The position numbers and the translations under genes are program-made. DNA of 64,000 nucleotides from NCBI RefSeq assembly GCF_013284055.1, contig NZ_CP054143.1:1488001-1552000 (forward strand). Direction: 5' to 3'. This document shows, one piece after another, positions 26,735-38,256 of this stretch; within the stretch, counting starts at the first letter, position 1, and each line of letters begins with the position of its first letter. A model generated the notes under the pieces. It ran no database searches. It saw only the letters and a program-made list of their open reading frames with translations, and had not been told where the DNA came from. Origin of the DNA: Deefgea piscis (lineage in GTDB: Bacteria; Pseudomonadota; Gammaproteobacteria; Burkholderiales; Chitinibacteraceae).

Positions 26735-28387
26735 CTAACTATTTTTGGCTTTTTGTGCGGCATTTTCAATTTGCTTGGTAATCACATATTGCTGAATGAT
26801 CGACAAGATATTGTTCACGACCCAGTACAGTACCAAACCGGCTGGGAAGAAGAAGAAGAACACCGAGAAAATCAATGGCATAAACTTCATCATCTTCGCT
26901 TGCATCGGATCCGGCGGTGGTGGCGACAAGGTCGTTTGCACATACATCGATACCGCCATAATCAGTGGCAAGATGTAGAGTGGATCTTTCACCGATAAGT
27001 CATGGATCCAGAATTCCCACGGCGCTTGGCGCAATTCAACTGCGGCCAACAACATCCAGTAAAAGCCAATGAACACCGGAATTTGCACCAGCATCGGTAA
27101 ACAACCCCCGAGCGGATTCACTTTTTCCGTTTTGTACATTTCCATTACAGATTGCTGGAATTTCACGCGGTCTTCGCCGTGACGTTTTTTCAGCTCTTCC
27201 ATGCGTGGTGCTAACAAGCGCATTTTCGCCATTGAGCGGTAGCTGGCGCTCGCTAATGGATAGAACGCGGCTTTAAGCAAGATGGTCACGATGATAATCG
27301 ACCAGCCCCAGTTGCCAACAAGACCATGGATAAATTGCAAGACTGCGAATAAAGGTTTCGAGAAGATAGTAAACATCCCGTAATCTTTAACCAGATCAAA
27401 ACCTTGTGCCACGGTGTCTAAACGTTTGCTTTCTTGTGGACCAATAAAGATAGGTACCGATTTTTCAAACGTTTGGCCAGCCGCAATGCTTGGCAATTGA
27501 ACGATGGCACCGACAGAGAATAAATTATCCGGCAAGGCTTTCATTTCAATTTGGCAGGCATTTGGCGTGCAAGCATCACCACCTGTTTCTGGCGTGAAAA
27601 TCCAAGCCGAAACAAAGTAGTGCTGAATCATCGCAATCCAGCCGTCTTTAGCCCAAGGGATGTATTTCGCTTCACCTTTACGGATCTTATCGAAATCCAC
27701 TTTTTGGAATTTAGCTTCTTCGGTATAAACCGCAGGACCGGTGAAGGTGTGCGTACCAAACATGCCAGGGTTTTCTACTTTGCCGTCACGAACCAAGCGA
27801 TAGTAAGCACTGGTCGTTAGCGGTGCAGTGCCCGCATTGACGATTTGGTACTTCACATCGACTAAGTATTTGTCGCGTTTGAAAGTGTAGATTTTGGCAA
27901 TTTTGACGCCGTTCGGGCCGGGCGCTTCTAAGCGAACGACAACTTCATTTTGGCCTTCAGCCAAGGTGTAGTTGCTTTGTGCCGCGGTGAAAACGCTTTT
28001 ATGCGTTGGCATGCCTTCGCCAAGTAAACCGGTTTGCGCGATGTAAACATGCTCGCCTTCATCTTGTAATAAGACAAAAGGTTTGCTTGGATCATCAGTG
28101 GCACCGACTTTAAGCAGCTCAACATGGCGTAAATCGCCACCGTTGGCGTCGATTTCAGCGCGGAATAAGTCGGTAACGACGGTAATCCGCTGTCCTTTGG
28201 CGACATTGCTTTCTGGCGTAGTGTTGGTGGTGGTGTTGCTGGTCGTTGTTGCGCTAGCCGAAGCGGCACTGGCTGTGGCACTGGCCGTTACTTTGGGCTG
28301 CGGATAACGCTGCTCCATGTATTTTTGCCAGAAAAACAGAATGCTGAAAGACAGCGCAATAAAGAGGATTAGTCTCTTAGTATCCAT
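26735..28387 (-). CDS. yidC: Membrane protein insertase YidC
   Basis: Inserts and folds inner membrane proteins, alone or with SecYEG. The 550-residue protein is of the long Gram-negative type: N-terminal anchor (LILFIALSFSILFFW), a low-complexity Ala/Ser/Thr linker, a large periplasmic beta domain (about 60-340) and five conserved C-terminal helices, with the hydrophilic groove arginine in SASYRSMAKMRLL and the cytoplasmic hairpin following it. Followed by a strong hairpin terminator. Confidence 0.97.
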   Translation of the reverse strand: MDTKRLILFIALSFSILFFWQKYMEQRYPQPKVTASATASAASASATTTSNTTTNTTPESNVAKGQRITVVTDLFRAEIDANGGDLRHVELLKVGATDDPSKPFVLLQDEGEHVYIAQTGLLGEGMPTHKSVFTAAQSNYTLAEGQNEVVVRLEAPGPNGVKIAKIYTFKRDKYLVDVKYQIVNAGTAPLTTSAYYRLVRDGKVENPGMFGTHTFTGPAVYTEEAKFQKVDFDKIRKGEAKYIPWAKDGWIAMIQHYFVSAWIFTPETGGDACTPNACQIEMKALPDNLFSVGAIVQLPSIAAGQTFEKSVPIFIGPQESKRLDTVAQGFDLVKDYGMFTIFSKPLFAVLQFIHGLVGNWGWSIIIVTILLKAAFYPLASASYRSMAKMRLLAPRMEELKKRHGEDRVKFQQSVMEMYKTEKVNPLGGCLPMLVQIPVFIGFYWMLLAAVELRQAPWEFWIHDLSVKDPLYILPLIMAVSMYVQTTLSPPPPDPMQAKMMKFMPLIFSVFFFFFPAGLVLYWVVNNILSIIQQYVITKQIENAAQKAKNS

Positions 28388-28420
28388 TTGAACGGAAGAG
28401 CTCCCAACTCGGTGGGTTAT

Positions 28421-28630
28421 TTACGGAACAGGATCATGTCCACAGCCGCCCCAGGGGTGGCATCGACACAGACGTTTTGTCGTGAGCCAACTGCCTTTTA
28501 TTGGCCCGTATCGGCTCACCGCTTCAATACCGTATTGTGAACAAGTCGGCGTGAAGCGGCAACGAGGACCTAGCAGTGGACTGATCATCAACTGATAAAG
28601 TTTCAGCAGCGTGATGATAAAGCGCGACAT
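28421..28630 (-). CDS. yidD: Membrane protein insertion efficiency factor YidD
   Basis: Small membrane-associated protein that helps membrane protein insertion together with YidC. The 69 residues show the whole family pattern: [22 protein letters not shown], then [15 protein letters not shown] near the end, with the conserved cysteines. It overlaps the end of rnpA by 28 bases and precedes yidC, the standard order. Confidence 0.95.
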   Translation of the reverse strand: MSRFIITLLKLYQLMISPLLGPRCRFTPTCSQYGIEAVSRYGPIKGSWLTTKRLCRCHPWGGCGHDPVP

Positions 28631-28980
28631 TGCTTGATTCGTTTAAATAAACTCAATAACGCGGCACGCGCAGCGGCCCCGTCCTGACGTGCAAACGGTT
28701 TTCGCGATCTAACGACCACATCCAGACCGAGTAGCAATTCAGTATTTTGACGAAACAGCTCGCGGACAGTGCGCTTAATATAATTACGACCTACGGCACG
28801 TTTATCGGTTTTTTTGCCGACCACCAACCCTAAGCGAGCATGCTGGCTTAGATTGGGTTTACCTAAAACTTGGAAGTAATCATTGCTCACTGAAGCACGC
28901 AAACTAAAAACGGATGAAAAATCATCCGTTTTTAGTAAGCGTGCATCACGCGCAAAGCGGTAGCGTTTTTCGCTCTGCAT
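28603..28980 (-). CDS. rnpA: Ribonuclease P protein component RnpA
   Basis: Protein subunit that helps the RNase P RNA mature the 5' ends of tRNAs. From ATG 28980 it has 125 residues, normal length, with [25 protein letters not shown], the conserved RNR-type basic motif. The longer frame to 29052 would overlap rpmH heavily and is rejected. It lies 40 bases after rpmH and overlaps yidD. Confidence 0.95.
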   Translation of the reverse strand: MQSEKRYRFARDARLLKTDDFSSVFSLRASVSNDYFQVLGKPNLSQHARLGLVVGKKTDKRAVGRNYIKRTVRELFRQNTELLLGLDVVVRSRKPFARQDGAAARAALLSLFKRIKQCRALSSRC

Positions 28981-29020
28981 GCCGAGTACTCCGCAAGCAG
29001 GGGCGTTGGTTCGCAACAGC

Positions 29021-29155
29021 TTAAGCCGATAAAACTTTGCGGCCTTTGGCACGGCGAGCGTTTAAAACGCGAACGCCACCAACAGTTGCCATGCGAGCAC
29101 GGAAACCGTGAGTACGTTTACGTTTGATTACAGAAGGTTGGAAAGTACGTTTCAT
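29021..29155 (-). CDS. rpmH: 50S ribosomal protein L34
   Basis: Ribosomal protein of 44 residues, readable on the minus strand from ATG 29155: it begins [18 protein letters not shown], continues [20 protein letters not shown] and ends RKVLSA. All conserved L34 positions are present. It heads the rpmH-rnpA-yidD-yidC run, divergent from dnaA, as in most bacteria. Confidence 0.97.
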   Translation of the reverse strand: MKRTFQPSVIKRKRTHGFRARMATVGGVRVLNARRAKGRKVLSA

Positions 29156-29466
29156 GACTAAATCCTAAGTGCTAATTGGGCAGTAAACACGCGATTTAAT
29201 CAGTACTGCTAGTAGCTTGTCAAGTGAGAGTCGTAATTAACCGTGGATCGATTGCCTACTGTGCTTGTGGATAAGTATTGCACTTGCGAGTACAATGCCC
29301 TACTTCTCGGTAACTCTCAGTGGCCAAAATGGCCGTGCGAAACTTGGCTTAATATTCAAGGCTTTGCGCGGTGTGCCTCAAATTCCATGCCAATAAATAA
29401 AATAACATCGCCGAGTTTGGCCTTGATCTGGTGCCCGCTGACCCTAAGCCGTGGTAATTTATTCCT
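29156..29466. other. rpmH-dnaA intergenic region (origin neighbourhood)
   Basis: 311 bases between two divergent genes, containing both their promoters. One perfect DnaA box is visible (29266-29274) and no cluster of boxes, so a classical oriC is not evident here. A possible dnaA -10 (TACAAT) is at 29291-29296. No reading frame of note. Confidence 0.7.
29266..29274 (-). promoter_or_regulatory. DnaA box (consensus) upstream of dnaA
   Basis: TGTGGATAA, the exact complement of the consensus TTATCCACA. It lies 17 bases before a candidate -10 box (TACAAT, 29291-29296), where bound DnaA would block the promoter, as in known dnaA autoregulation. Confidence 0.75.
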
Positions 29467-30858
29467 ATGCAAATAGAAACACTTTGGCCGCATTGCCTAA
29501 ATGAATTGCAACAAAATTTAGGTGCCAGTCAATTTAATATCTGGATTAAGCCCTTGTCGGCGCAGATGATTGACGACACTTTAGTCATTGCAGTGCCCAA
29601 TCAGATTTTTCTGCAATTTATCCGTGATCGCTATCTGGGCATGATCGAAATGGCCGCAGCGAAGTTGTGTGCCGGCGTTCCGCCGCCGATTGAGCTGAAA
29701 GTCGGCCAGATGAGCGCGCCTGCGCCACGCGTTGCCGCGCGCTCCGCCAATGCCGCCAGTGATGAGGCGGCACCTGCGGCAGCGGCTGCGCCAGTTAAAA
29801 CTGGCAAACGCTTTGACGCCGGTGGCGCTAGCCATGAAACCACACGGCTTAATCCCTCGCATAGTTTTGAGACGCTGGTAACGGGTAAAGCCAATCAGGT
29901 GGCGCGCGCTGCAGCTATGCAAGTGGCCGAAAACCCCGGTGTGAGCTACAACCCGCTATTTGTATACGGCGGCGTGGGCTTGGGTAAAACGCATTTGATT
30001 CAAGCCATTGGTAATTTTGTTCACCAGCATAATCCGCAGGCCAAGATTCGCTATATTCATGCCGAAAAATACGTGCAAGACGTGGTGAAAGCGTATCAAC
30101 ATAAATCGTTTGATGAATTTAAGCGCTATTACCATTCGCTGGATTTGCTGCTGGTCGATGATATTCAGTTTTTTGTTGGTAAAGACCGCACGCAAGAAGA
30201 GTTCTTCTATCTATTTAATGCGCTACTTGAAAGTGGCAAACAAATTATCCTCACCTCGGACAAAATCCCGCGTGAGATTGATGGTTTGCAAGAGCGTTTA
30301 ACCAGCCGTTTTTCTTGGGGTTTGATCGTACCGATCGAGCCGCCAGAAACCGAAATGCGCGTGGCGATTTTGCTGAAAAAAGCCGAAGCCGAGCATTTCA
30401 AGCTCGATGCCAATGTCGCCTTTTTTATGGCAAAAAACATTCGCTCTAACGTGCGAGAACTCGAAGGCGCACTCAAACGTGTGCTGGCGTATGTGCGCTT
30501 TACCAATCAACCGATCACCGTTGAATCGGCCAAAGAAGCGCTACGCGATATTTTAGCCTCGGGTAACCGCCAAGTTTCGGTGGAAAATATTCAAAAAACG
30601 GTCGCTGATTTTTACAAAATCAAAGTCGCCGATATGCACAGCAAAAAGCGCACGCGAGATATTGCGCGGCCACGACAAATGGCGATGACGCTGACTAAAG
30701 AATTAACCCAAATGAGTTTGCCAGCGATTGGTGATGCATTTGGTGGTCGCGACCATACGACGGTGCTGCATGCTTGCCGCACGATTGAAGAATTCCGCAA
30801 AAATGACAGCGAGATGGCGCATCAATACAGCGTGCTGCTGCAAATGTTGCGTTCTTGA
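29467..30858 (+). CDS. dnaA: Chromosomal replication initiator protein DnaA
   Basis: AAA+ ATPase that binds DnaA boxes and opens the origin. The 463-residue protein has domain I ([15 protein letters not shown]), an Ala-rich linker (about 80-125), the AAA+ core with Walker [10 protein letters not shown] (residues 168-176, Lys174) and Walker [11 protein letters not shown], and the C-terminal DNA-binding domain with [16 protein letters not shown]. Divergent from rpmH and followed by dnaN and gyrB. Confidence 0.98.
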   Translation: MQIETLWPHCLNELQQNLGASQFNIWIKPLSAQMIDDTLVIAVPNQIFLQFIRDRYLGMIEMAAAKLCAGVPPPIELKVGQMSAPAPRVAARSANAASDEAAPAAAAAPVKTGKRFDAGGASHETTRLNPSHSFETLVTGKANQVARAAAMQVAENPGVSYNPLFVYGGVGLGKTHLIQAIGNFVHQHNPQAKIRYIHAEKYVQDVVKAYQHKSFDEFKRYYHSLDLLLVDDIQFFVGKDRTQEEFFYLFNALLESGKQIILTSDKIPREIDGLQERLTSRFSWGLIVPIEPPETEMRVAILLKKAEAEHFKLDANVAFFMAKNIRSNVRELEGALKRVLAYVRFTNQPITVESAKEALRDILASGNRQVSVENIQKTVADFYKIKVADMHSKKRTRDIARPRQMAMTLTKELTQMSLPAIGDAFGGRDHTTVLHACRTIEEFRKNDSEMAHQYSVLLQMLRS

Positions 30859-30897
30859 TGCTGGCGGCATATTTATAACAAATATATCTATTTGATG

Positions 30898-30946
30898 GGG
30901 TATGTGAATGTGAGCCTTTAGCAAAATTGCTAACAGGCGCATACCC
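30898..30946. repeat. 49-bp GGGTAT element after dnaA
   Basis: GGGTAT at 30898 and ATACCC ending at 30946, exactly 49 bases, 40 bases after the dnaA stop. The left half resembles the copy at 42840 and the reverse of the copy at 63425 (TGAAT, then GCCTTT). Confidence 0.7.
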
Positions 30947-31103
30947 TTGTTATATGACCGACGCTATTTTGCTTTGAGTGTATTTATACCTTGAAGCCGC
31001 ATCGCCAATGCTGCAAAGCTTTCGCATTCCTGATTTTGGCCTCGATTTGAGGTAGAATCGCGGATGCTACCGATAAACTAATACACAACTTGGGTGAGAG
31101 TAA

Positions 31104-32210
31104 ATGCAACTGCTGCAGGCTGAACGCGATTCGCTCCTAAAACCACTGGCCACTGTAACGGGTATTGTCGAACGTCGACACACCTTGCCTATTTTGTCGA
31201 ATGTACTGATTAAAAAAGACGGCGATGCCTTGTCTTTTACCGGTACCGATCTTGAAATCCAAATCAGTAGCCAACAAACCGAAGGCTTTTCTGGTAGCGA
31301 TTTTGCGATTACTGTTGCGGCAAAAAAAATGTCGGACATTTTGCGAGCGATTCCCGATAAAACGGTGGTTACGCTCGAAGAGGCCGAAGGCCGCTTAACC
31401 ATTAAAGCGGGCAAAAGCCGCTTTGCGCTGCAAACTTTGCCGGCGGCTGATTTTCCTGAATTAGCCGTTGATACCAATCTGCGCGCTACCATTCGCTTGC
31501 CACAAGGCCAGCTTAAAGCCTTGCTCGGCCGTGTGCAATTTGCGATGGCACACCAAGATATTCGTTATTACCTCAATGGCCTGTTTATGGTTACGGATGG
31601 TAATTTACTCAAACTGGTGGCAACGGATGGCCATCGTTTAGGTTTTGTGTCTACAGAATTGAGCACGTCGTTTGAAAAAAACGAAGTCATCTTGCCGCGC
31701 AAAACGATTTTGGAATTATTTAAATTGCTGTCAGATGTGGATGACGAAGTCACCATTGATATCGCCAGCAATCAAGTGAAGTTCAGCTTTGGCAAAATTG
31801 TGATTCACAGCAAAGTGGTTGACGGGAAATTCCCAGATTACAACCGCGTGATCCCACAAAATAACGACAAGCTATTAACGGTTGATCGTCAGGCTTTATT
31901 GTCGTCGATGCAACGTGCGGCGATTTTGTCGAATGAAAAATTCCGTGGCGTGCGCTTAGTGCTCACCGATAGTACCTTAAAGATTTTGTGCAATAACAAT
32001 GAGCAAGAAGAAGCTCAAGAAGAAGTTGAAGTGGGTTATAGCGGCGAAACGCTGGATATTGGATTTAACATTCAGTACTTGCTCGACGTATTGACCAATC
32101 TGTCGGTTGAAAACTTGCATTGCTATTTTGGCGACGTCAATTCGAGTGTGCTGGTGACGATTCCAGATAACGAACACTTTAAATACATTGTGATGCCAAT
32201 GCGTATCTAG
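31104..32210 (+). CDS. dnaN: DNA polymerase III beta subunit (sliding clamp) DnaN
   Basis: Ring-shaped clamp holding the polymerase on DNA. The 368-residue protein shows the family start MQLLQAERDSLLKPL, the three repeated clamp domains, FPDYNRVIP in the third and the C-terminal FKYIVMPMRI that lines the partner-binding pocket. A TAGAAT box about 52 bases before the ATG could be its own -10. It follows dnaA by 245 bases. Confidence 0.98.
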   Translation: MQLLQAERDSLLKPLATVTGIVERRHTLPILSNVLIKKDGDALSFTGTDLEIQISSQQTEGFSGSDFAITVAAKKMSDILRAIPDKTVVTLEEAEGRLTIKAGKSRFALQTLPAADFPELAVDTNLRATIRLPQGQLKALLGRVQFAMAHQDIRYYLNGLFMVTDGNLLKLVATDGHRLGFVSTELSTSFEKNEVILPRKTILELFKLLSDVDDEVTIDIASNQVKFSFGKIVIHSKVVDGKFPDYNRVIPQNNDKLLTVDRQALLSSMQRAAILSNEKFRGVRLVLTDSTLKILCNNNEQEEAQEEVEVGYSGETLDIGFNIQYLLDVLTNLSVENLHCYFGDVNSSVLVTIPDNEHFKYIVMPMRI

Positions 32211-32216
32211 GCTGCG

Positions 32217-34738
<2,522 letters not shown>

Positions 34739-34760
34739 AAGAAAATTTTTTGTCAGTACC

Positions 34761-34788
34761 AAAAAGCCACCGCATGCGGTGGCTTTTT
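34761..34788 (+). terminator. Rho-independent terminator after gyrB
   Basis: Perfect palindrome with arms AAAAAGCCACCGCA / TGCGGTGGCTTTTT, continuing GTTTTC, 22 bases after the gyrB stop. The A-rich left arm makes it able to work on both strands. Confidence 0.92.
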
Positions 34789-34796
34789 GTTTTCTT

Positions 34797-34845
34797 GGGT
34801 ATTGGTATGCAAAGCTTATTTGTTGATGGCGACAAGGTAATACCC
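34797..34845. repeat. 49-bp GGGTAT element after gyrB
   Basis: GGGTAT at 34797-34802 and ATACCC at 34840-34845, total 49 bases, directly after the gyrB terminator. Confidence 0.7.
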
Positions 34846-34859
34846 GTCAAAAATAGGGC

Positions 34860-34877
34860 AAGTAGGGCGTGAAAATC
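34860..34877 (+). repeat. Left 18-bp direct repeat bracketing the restriction-modification locus
   Basis: AAGTAGGGCGTGAAAATC, matched at 16 of 18 positions by AAGTAGGGCGGGGAAATC at 38239-38256 beyond the specificity gene. The sequence after it (34873-34960) has further short hairpins such as AAATCCCAGTGGGATTT. Confidence 0.5.
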
Positions 34878-35053
34878 CCAGTGGGATTTGCGCACCAAAA
34901 AACGAACGTGATCATTTGCTGGCGCCCGAGCCGCGTGCGCAAATCAAGATTTGCACACACCCTATAAGACTGAATTAGCGCACATATAAGGGCACAAGTT
35001 TGCCCTAGCTTTGGTAAAATCCATGAAAATAAATTTATTTCGGAGGAAATTAG

Positions 35054-37090
35054 GTGTCAAAATCAATCGAACCAAATATTGCTGATTTGGCCAATGGATG
35101 GCTTAAATCATATAAATTAGATTACAAATTAGAACAAGAGCCTTTAAATATCGAGATTGACAAAGCCCTGTCTGATTACTTTACAAAAAATGGGGGAGTA
35201 GGAGCAAATCGACCAGATGCCAAATTACTCCTAAAAGACAAGAATCAAAATTATTACCCGATTCTAATTGAATATAAAGGTTATAAAGACAAGCTGGTTA
35301 AACTTGATGCTAATGGACAAGTTGACAATCGAAATGCTAAGAGTGAGCCAAATTTTAAAAATATTAACGGATTTGCAGTGAATGGGGCTGTACATTACGC
35401 GAATGCGGTATTGCATCACACCAGCTACACCGACATTATTGCAATTGGTATGACCGGCTACAAAGACGAAGCTGGAAAAATACAGCATGAAATAGGCGTC
35501 TATTTTGTTTCAAAAAGCAATTTTGGCGTTGGACAACGAGTAGGCGACTATTCTGATTTTTCATTTCTAGCATCGGCTAACTTTGAAGCTTTTGTCGATA
35601 AGGTAAAAACGCTTAGCCTGACGCAAGCGGAAATCGATAAGCTCAAAGAACAACGTGAAAAAGAAATAGATGCAAGTCTTGTTAAACTCAATAACGACAT
35701 TTATCAAAACGAAAAAGGCTTGGGTGAAAACGACCGTGTGTACCTTGTAGCTGCCGCAATCATTGCCACACTAGGCATTCCTAATGAAGTCCCCGTTCTG
35801 GAAAAAGATGAGCTCAAATCGCACACTTATGTAGGTGGGCGAGATGGGGATATTTTAATCCAAAGAATTACTGCTTTTTTAGGCAAGAAAAATCTACCTA
35901 CAGAAAAAAAAGAACTCATCATTCGCACTCTTTCCAATACCCTGCTGACTGAAAACATCAATAAGGTAGAGAATGGTGAGAGCCAACTCAAACGGGTTTT
36001 TACGAAAATTGTTGATGACCTTGGTATCTATTACAAAATCGGCTTGACCACCGATTTTACAGGAAAGCTATTTAATGAGATGTACGGTTGGCTTGGTTTT
36101 TCACAAGACAAGCTCAACGATGTAGTGCTTACACCTTCTTATGTAGCAACATTATTGGTTAAATTGGCAAGAGTAAATAAAGACTCATTTGTTTGGGACT
36201 TTGCCACAGGTTCTGCGGGTTTATTGGTAGCAGCCATGAATGAAATGCTGATTGATGCCAAAAACACCATTAATTCACCTGAAGAACTCAACCAAAAAGA
36301 AATAAAAATTAAATCCGAGCAATTGCTGGGACTGGAATTGCTTTCCAGTGTATATATGTTGGCTATTCTCAATATGATTATGATGGGTGATGGCAGCTCT
36401 AATATCCTCAACAAAGATTCATTGATCGATTTCGATGGGAAATATGGCTTTGGAAATACGGGTAGTAATTTTCCTGCCGACGCCTTTATTCTTAATCCGC
36501 CTTATTCAGCCAATGGTAATGGCATGAATTTTGTAGAAAAAGCCCTTAGCATGATGAGTAAAGGCTATGCCGCAATTATCATTCAAAACTCCGCTGGTTC
36601 TGGTAAAGCCAAAGACTTTAATCAAAGAATTTTGAAAAAAAATACGCTGATTGCCAGTATTAAAATGCCCATAGATCTTTTTATTGGTAAGTCGAGCGTC
36701 CAGACTCATATTTATGTTTTTAAGGTGGCTGAAGCGCATCATAAAGACGACGTGGTGAAGTTTATTGATTTTACTCACGATGGCTATACCCGTACCAATC
36801 GAAAAAAAGCCAGTAACAACCTTAAAGACACCGACCAAGCCAAAGAGCGTTATGAAGAATTGGTCAATTTGGTGCGTTTCGGTAAAAGCAAACTCAGTAT
36901 ATTGAGCAATCAAGAATACTATGAGGGAACAATCGACCCCAAAAATGGTGCCGATTGGAATCAAACCGCACCTATCGACACCAAGCCCTCGTTGCAAGAT
37001 TTTAAAAGAACGGTGGGTGATTACCTAGCTTGGGAAGTAAGCAACATCCTTAAGCAACAAAGTAAAATAGGAGAAAGTCTGGGAAAGTAG
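35054..37090 (+). CDS. BcgI-like type IIB restriction endonuclease-methyltransferase subunit
   Basis: Predicted bifunctional subunit that cuts and N6-adenine-methylates DNA, as BcgIA. The 678 residues start with a PD-(D/E)xK nuclease region: Pro54-Asp55 (NRPDAKLL) and Glu73-x-Lys75 (ILIEYKG). A helical linker follows, then a type I HsdM-like methylase with SAM motif VWDFATGSAGLL near 380-390 and catalytic NPPY at 481-484. GGAGGA precedes the GTG start. The DNA is visibly more AT-rich than its neighbours, suggesting transfer. The stop codon lies within a possible -1 frameshift signal leading to the specificity frame. Confidence 0.85.
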   Translation: MSKSIEPNIADLANGWLKSYKLDYKLEQEPLNIEIDKALSDYFTKNGGVGANRPDAKLLLKDKNQNYYPILIEYKGYKDKLVKLDANGQVDNRNAKSEPNFKNINGFAVNGAVHYANAVLHHTSYTDIIAIGMTGYKDEAGKIQHEIGVYFVSKSNFGVGQRVGDYSDFSFLASANFEAFVDKVKTLSLTQAEIDKLKEQREKEIDASLVKLNNDIYQNEKGLGENDRVYLVAAAIIATLGIPNEVPVLEKDELKSHTYVGGRDGDILIQRITAFLGKKNLPTEKKELIIRTLSNTLLTENINKVENGESQLKRVFTKIVDDLGIYYKIGLTTDFTGKLFNEMYGWLGFSQDKLNDVVLTPSYVATLLVKLARVNKDSFVWDFATGSAGLLVAAMNEMLIDAKNTINSPEELNQKEIKIKSEQLLGLELLSSVYMLAILNMIMMGDGSSNILNKDSLIDFDGKYGFGNTGSNFPADAFILNPPYSANGNGMNFVEKALSMMSKGYAAIIIQNSAGSGKAKDFNQRILKKNTLIASIKMPIDLFIGKSSVQTHIYVFKVAEAHHKDDVVKFIDFTHDGYTRTNRKKASNNLKDTDQAKERYEELVNLVRFGKSKLSILSNQEYYEGTIDPKNGADWNQTAPIDTKPSLQDFKRTVGDYLAWEVSNILKQQSKIGESLGK

Positions 37091-37114
37091 ATACCCTGCT
37101 CAGCGAGCAACTAC
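37069..37114 (+). promoter_or_regulatory. Candidate -1 ribosomal frameshift signal at the methylase stop
   Basis: In order: AGGAG (37069-37073) as an internal Shine-Dalgarno stimulator; slippery heptamer G GGA AAG in the methylase frame (37081-37087); the TAG stop (37088-37090); and a hairpin TGCTC-agc-GAGCA (37097-37109), possibly extended by GTAG/CTAC. A -1 slip continues as VDTLLSEQLQNVEWGEF into the specificity subunit. The AGGAG could instead be a ribosome-binding site, but no standard start codon follows it in that frame. Confidence 0.5.
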
Positions 37115-37149
37115 AAAATGTTGAGTGGGGTGAGTTTAAATTAGGAGAT

Positions 37150-38220
37150 TTGTTCGTTTTTGAGGCTATAAAACAAGCAAAATCTCAAAGAGAAATACCG
37201 ATAGATGACACAGAAAATGGTGTGCCTTATATTGTTCAATCAATGTTTAACAATATGGTTTCACGAACTGTCAATAAACAATGGTTGATTGAGCATAATG
37301 AAGCCCCTGTTTCAGGTAACCGGATTGTATTAGGTGTAACGTTACCAGCGGTATCATACCAACCAAGAGAATTTGGGGCTAGCCAAGTTATAACTGCTAA
37401 AGCTGATTGGTTAAATGAAAAGAATGGTGTTTTTATTTCAATTGCAATTTTCAAGTTGATGTATCAATTTTCGTACAATCGAAAACCTGGTTTGCAAATA
37501 TATAAAGATATGAAAATCCAACTCCCTACCAAAAACTGGAGAATAGATTTTTCGTTTATAGAAGATTTTATATCAAAGCTGGAGGCGGAACGTTTAGCAG
37601 AGCTGGAGGCGTATTTGTTGGCGACGGGTCTTAAGGATTACACACTAACAGTCGAAGAACAGCAGGTTTTAATTGATTATGAGAAGCGGCTCTTTGAACC
37701 TTTCAACGTAATTGATATTTTTCATGTTAAAAATACAAGCAATGTTTTATCTAGAGATATTGTTGAAAATAGTGGAAAAATACCATATTTGTGTGCAAGT
37801 GCAGAAAACAACGCTGTAAGTTCGTATATTTCCCATGATAATAAATACTTGGAAAAAGGAAAATGCATATTTATTGGCGGAAAAACCTTTGTGGTGACTT
37901 ATCAAGACAGTGATTTTTATTCTAATGATAGTCACAACTTGACTTTGTGGCTAAAAAATGAAGATATAAAAAATAAATTGAATCAATTGTACTTAGTAAC
38001 GTGTCTTAATAAAAGCTTAGGACATCAATACTCTTGGGGCGATAGTATAAGCAATAAAAAAATACAAAAGGATAAAGTCTCCCTTCCTACCAATGGCAAT
38101 AAACCAGATTACGCTACGATGGAGATATTTATATCAGCGATTCAAAAATTGGTCATCAAAGACGTAGTGCTGCATGTCGATAGCAAGATAGCGGCTACAA
38201 AAACAATCGTTAAACGATAA
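37150..38220 (+). CDS. Specificity (S) subunit of the BcgI-like restriction-modification system
   Basis: Reads the target sequence through two target-recognition domains. The visible 356 residues hold one recognition domain (about 1-135), a long central helix rich in Glu/Leu (FISKLEAERLAELEAYLLATGLKDY) typical of this group, and a second domain to the end. TTG 37150 is the first standard start, but the frame is open upstream to 37066 and the part before TTG (NVEWGEFKLGDLF) is clearly S-subunit sequence. So the real protein begins earlier, by frameshift fusion with the methylase or at an unusual start. Confidence 0.8.
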   Translation: MFVFEAIKQAKSQREIPIDDTENGVPYIVQSMFNNMVSRTVNKQWLIEHNEAPVSGNRIVLGVTLPAVSYQPREFGASQVITAKADWLNEKNGVFISIAIFKLMYQFSYNRKPGLQIYKDMKIQLPTKNWRIDFSFIEDFISKLEAERLAELEAYLLATGLKDYTLTVEEQQVLIDYEKRLFEPFNVIDIFHVKNTSNVLSRDIVENSGKIPYLCASAENNAVSSYISHDNKYLEKGKCIFIGGKTFVVTYQDSDFYSNDSHNLTLWLKNEDIKNKLNQLYLVTCLNKSLGHQYSWGDSISNKKIQKDKVSLPTNGNKPDYATMEIFISAIQKLVIKDVVLHVDSKIAATKTIVKR

Positions 38221-38238
38221 GTGATATAGATTGTTAAT

Positions 38239-38256
38239 AAGTAGGGCGGGGAAATC
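38239..38256 (+). repeat. Right 18-bp direct repeat bracketing the restriction-modification locus
   Basis: AAGTAGGGCGGGGAAATC, 16 of 18 identical with the copy at 34860-34877, starting 19 bases after the specificity gene stop. It overlaps the start of a family 4 repeat by a few bases. Confidence 0.5.

Noticed and set aside
28981-29052. Longer rnpA start at 29052
   Set aside because: It would overlap rpmH and add 24 residues not found in the family; ATG 28980 gives the usual 125 residues.
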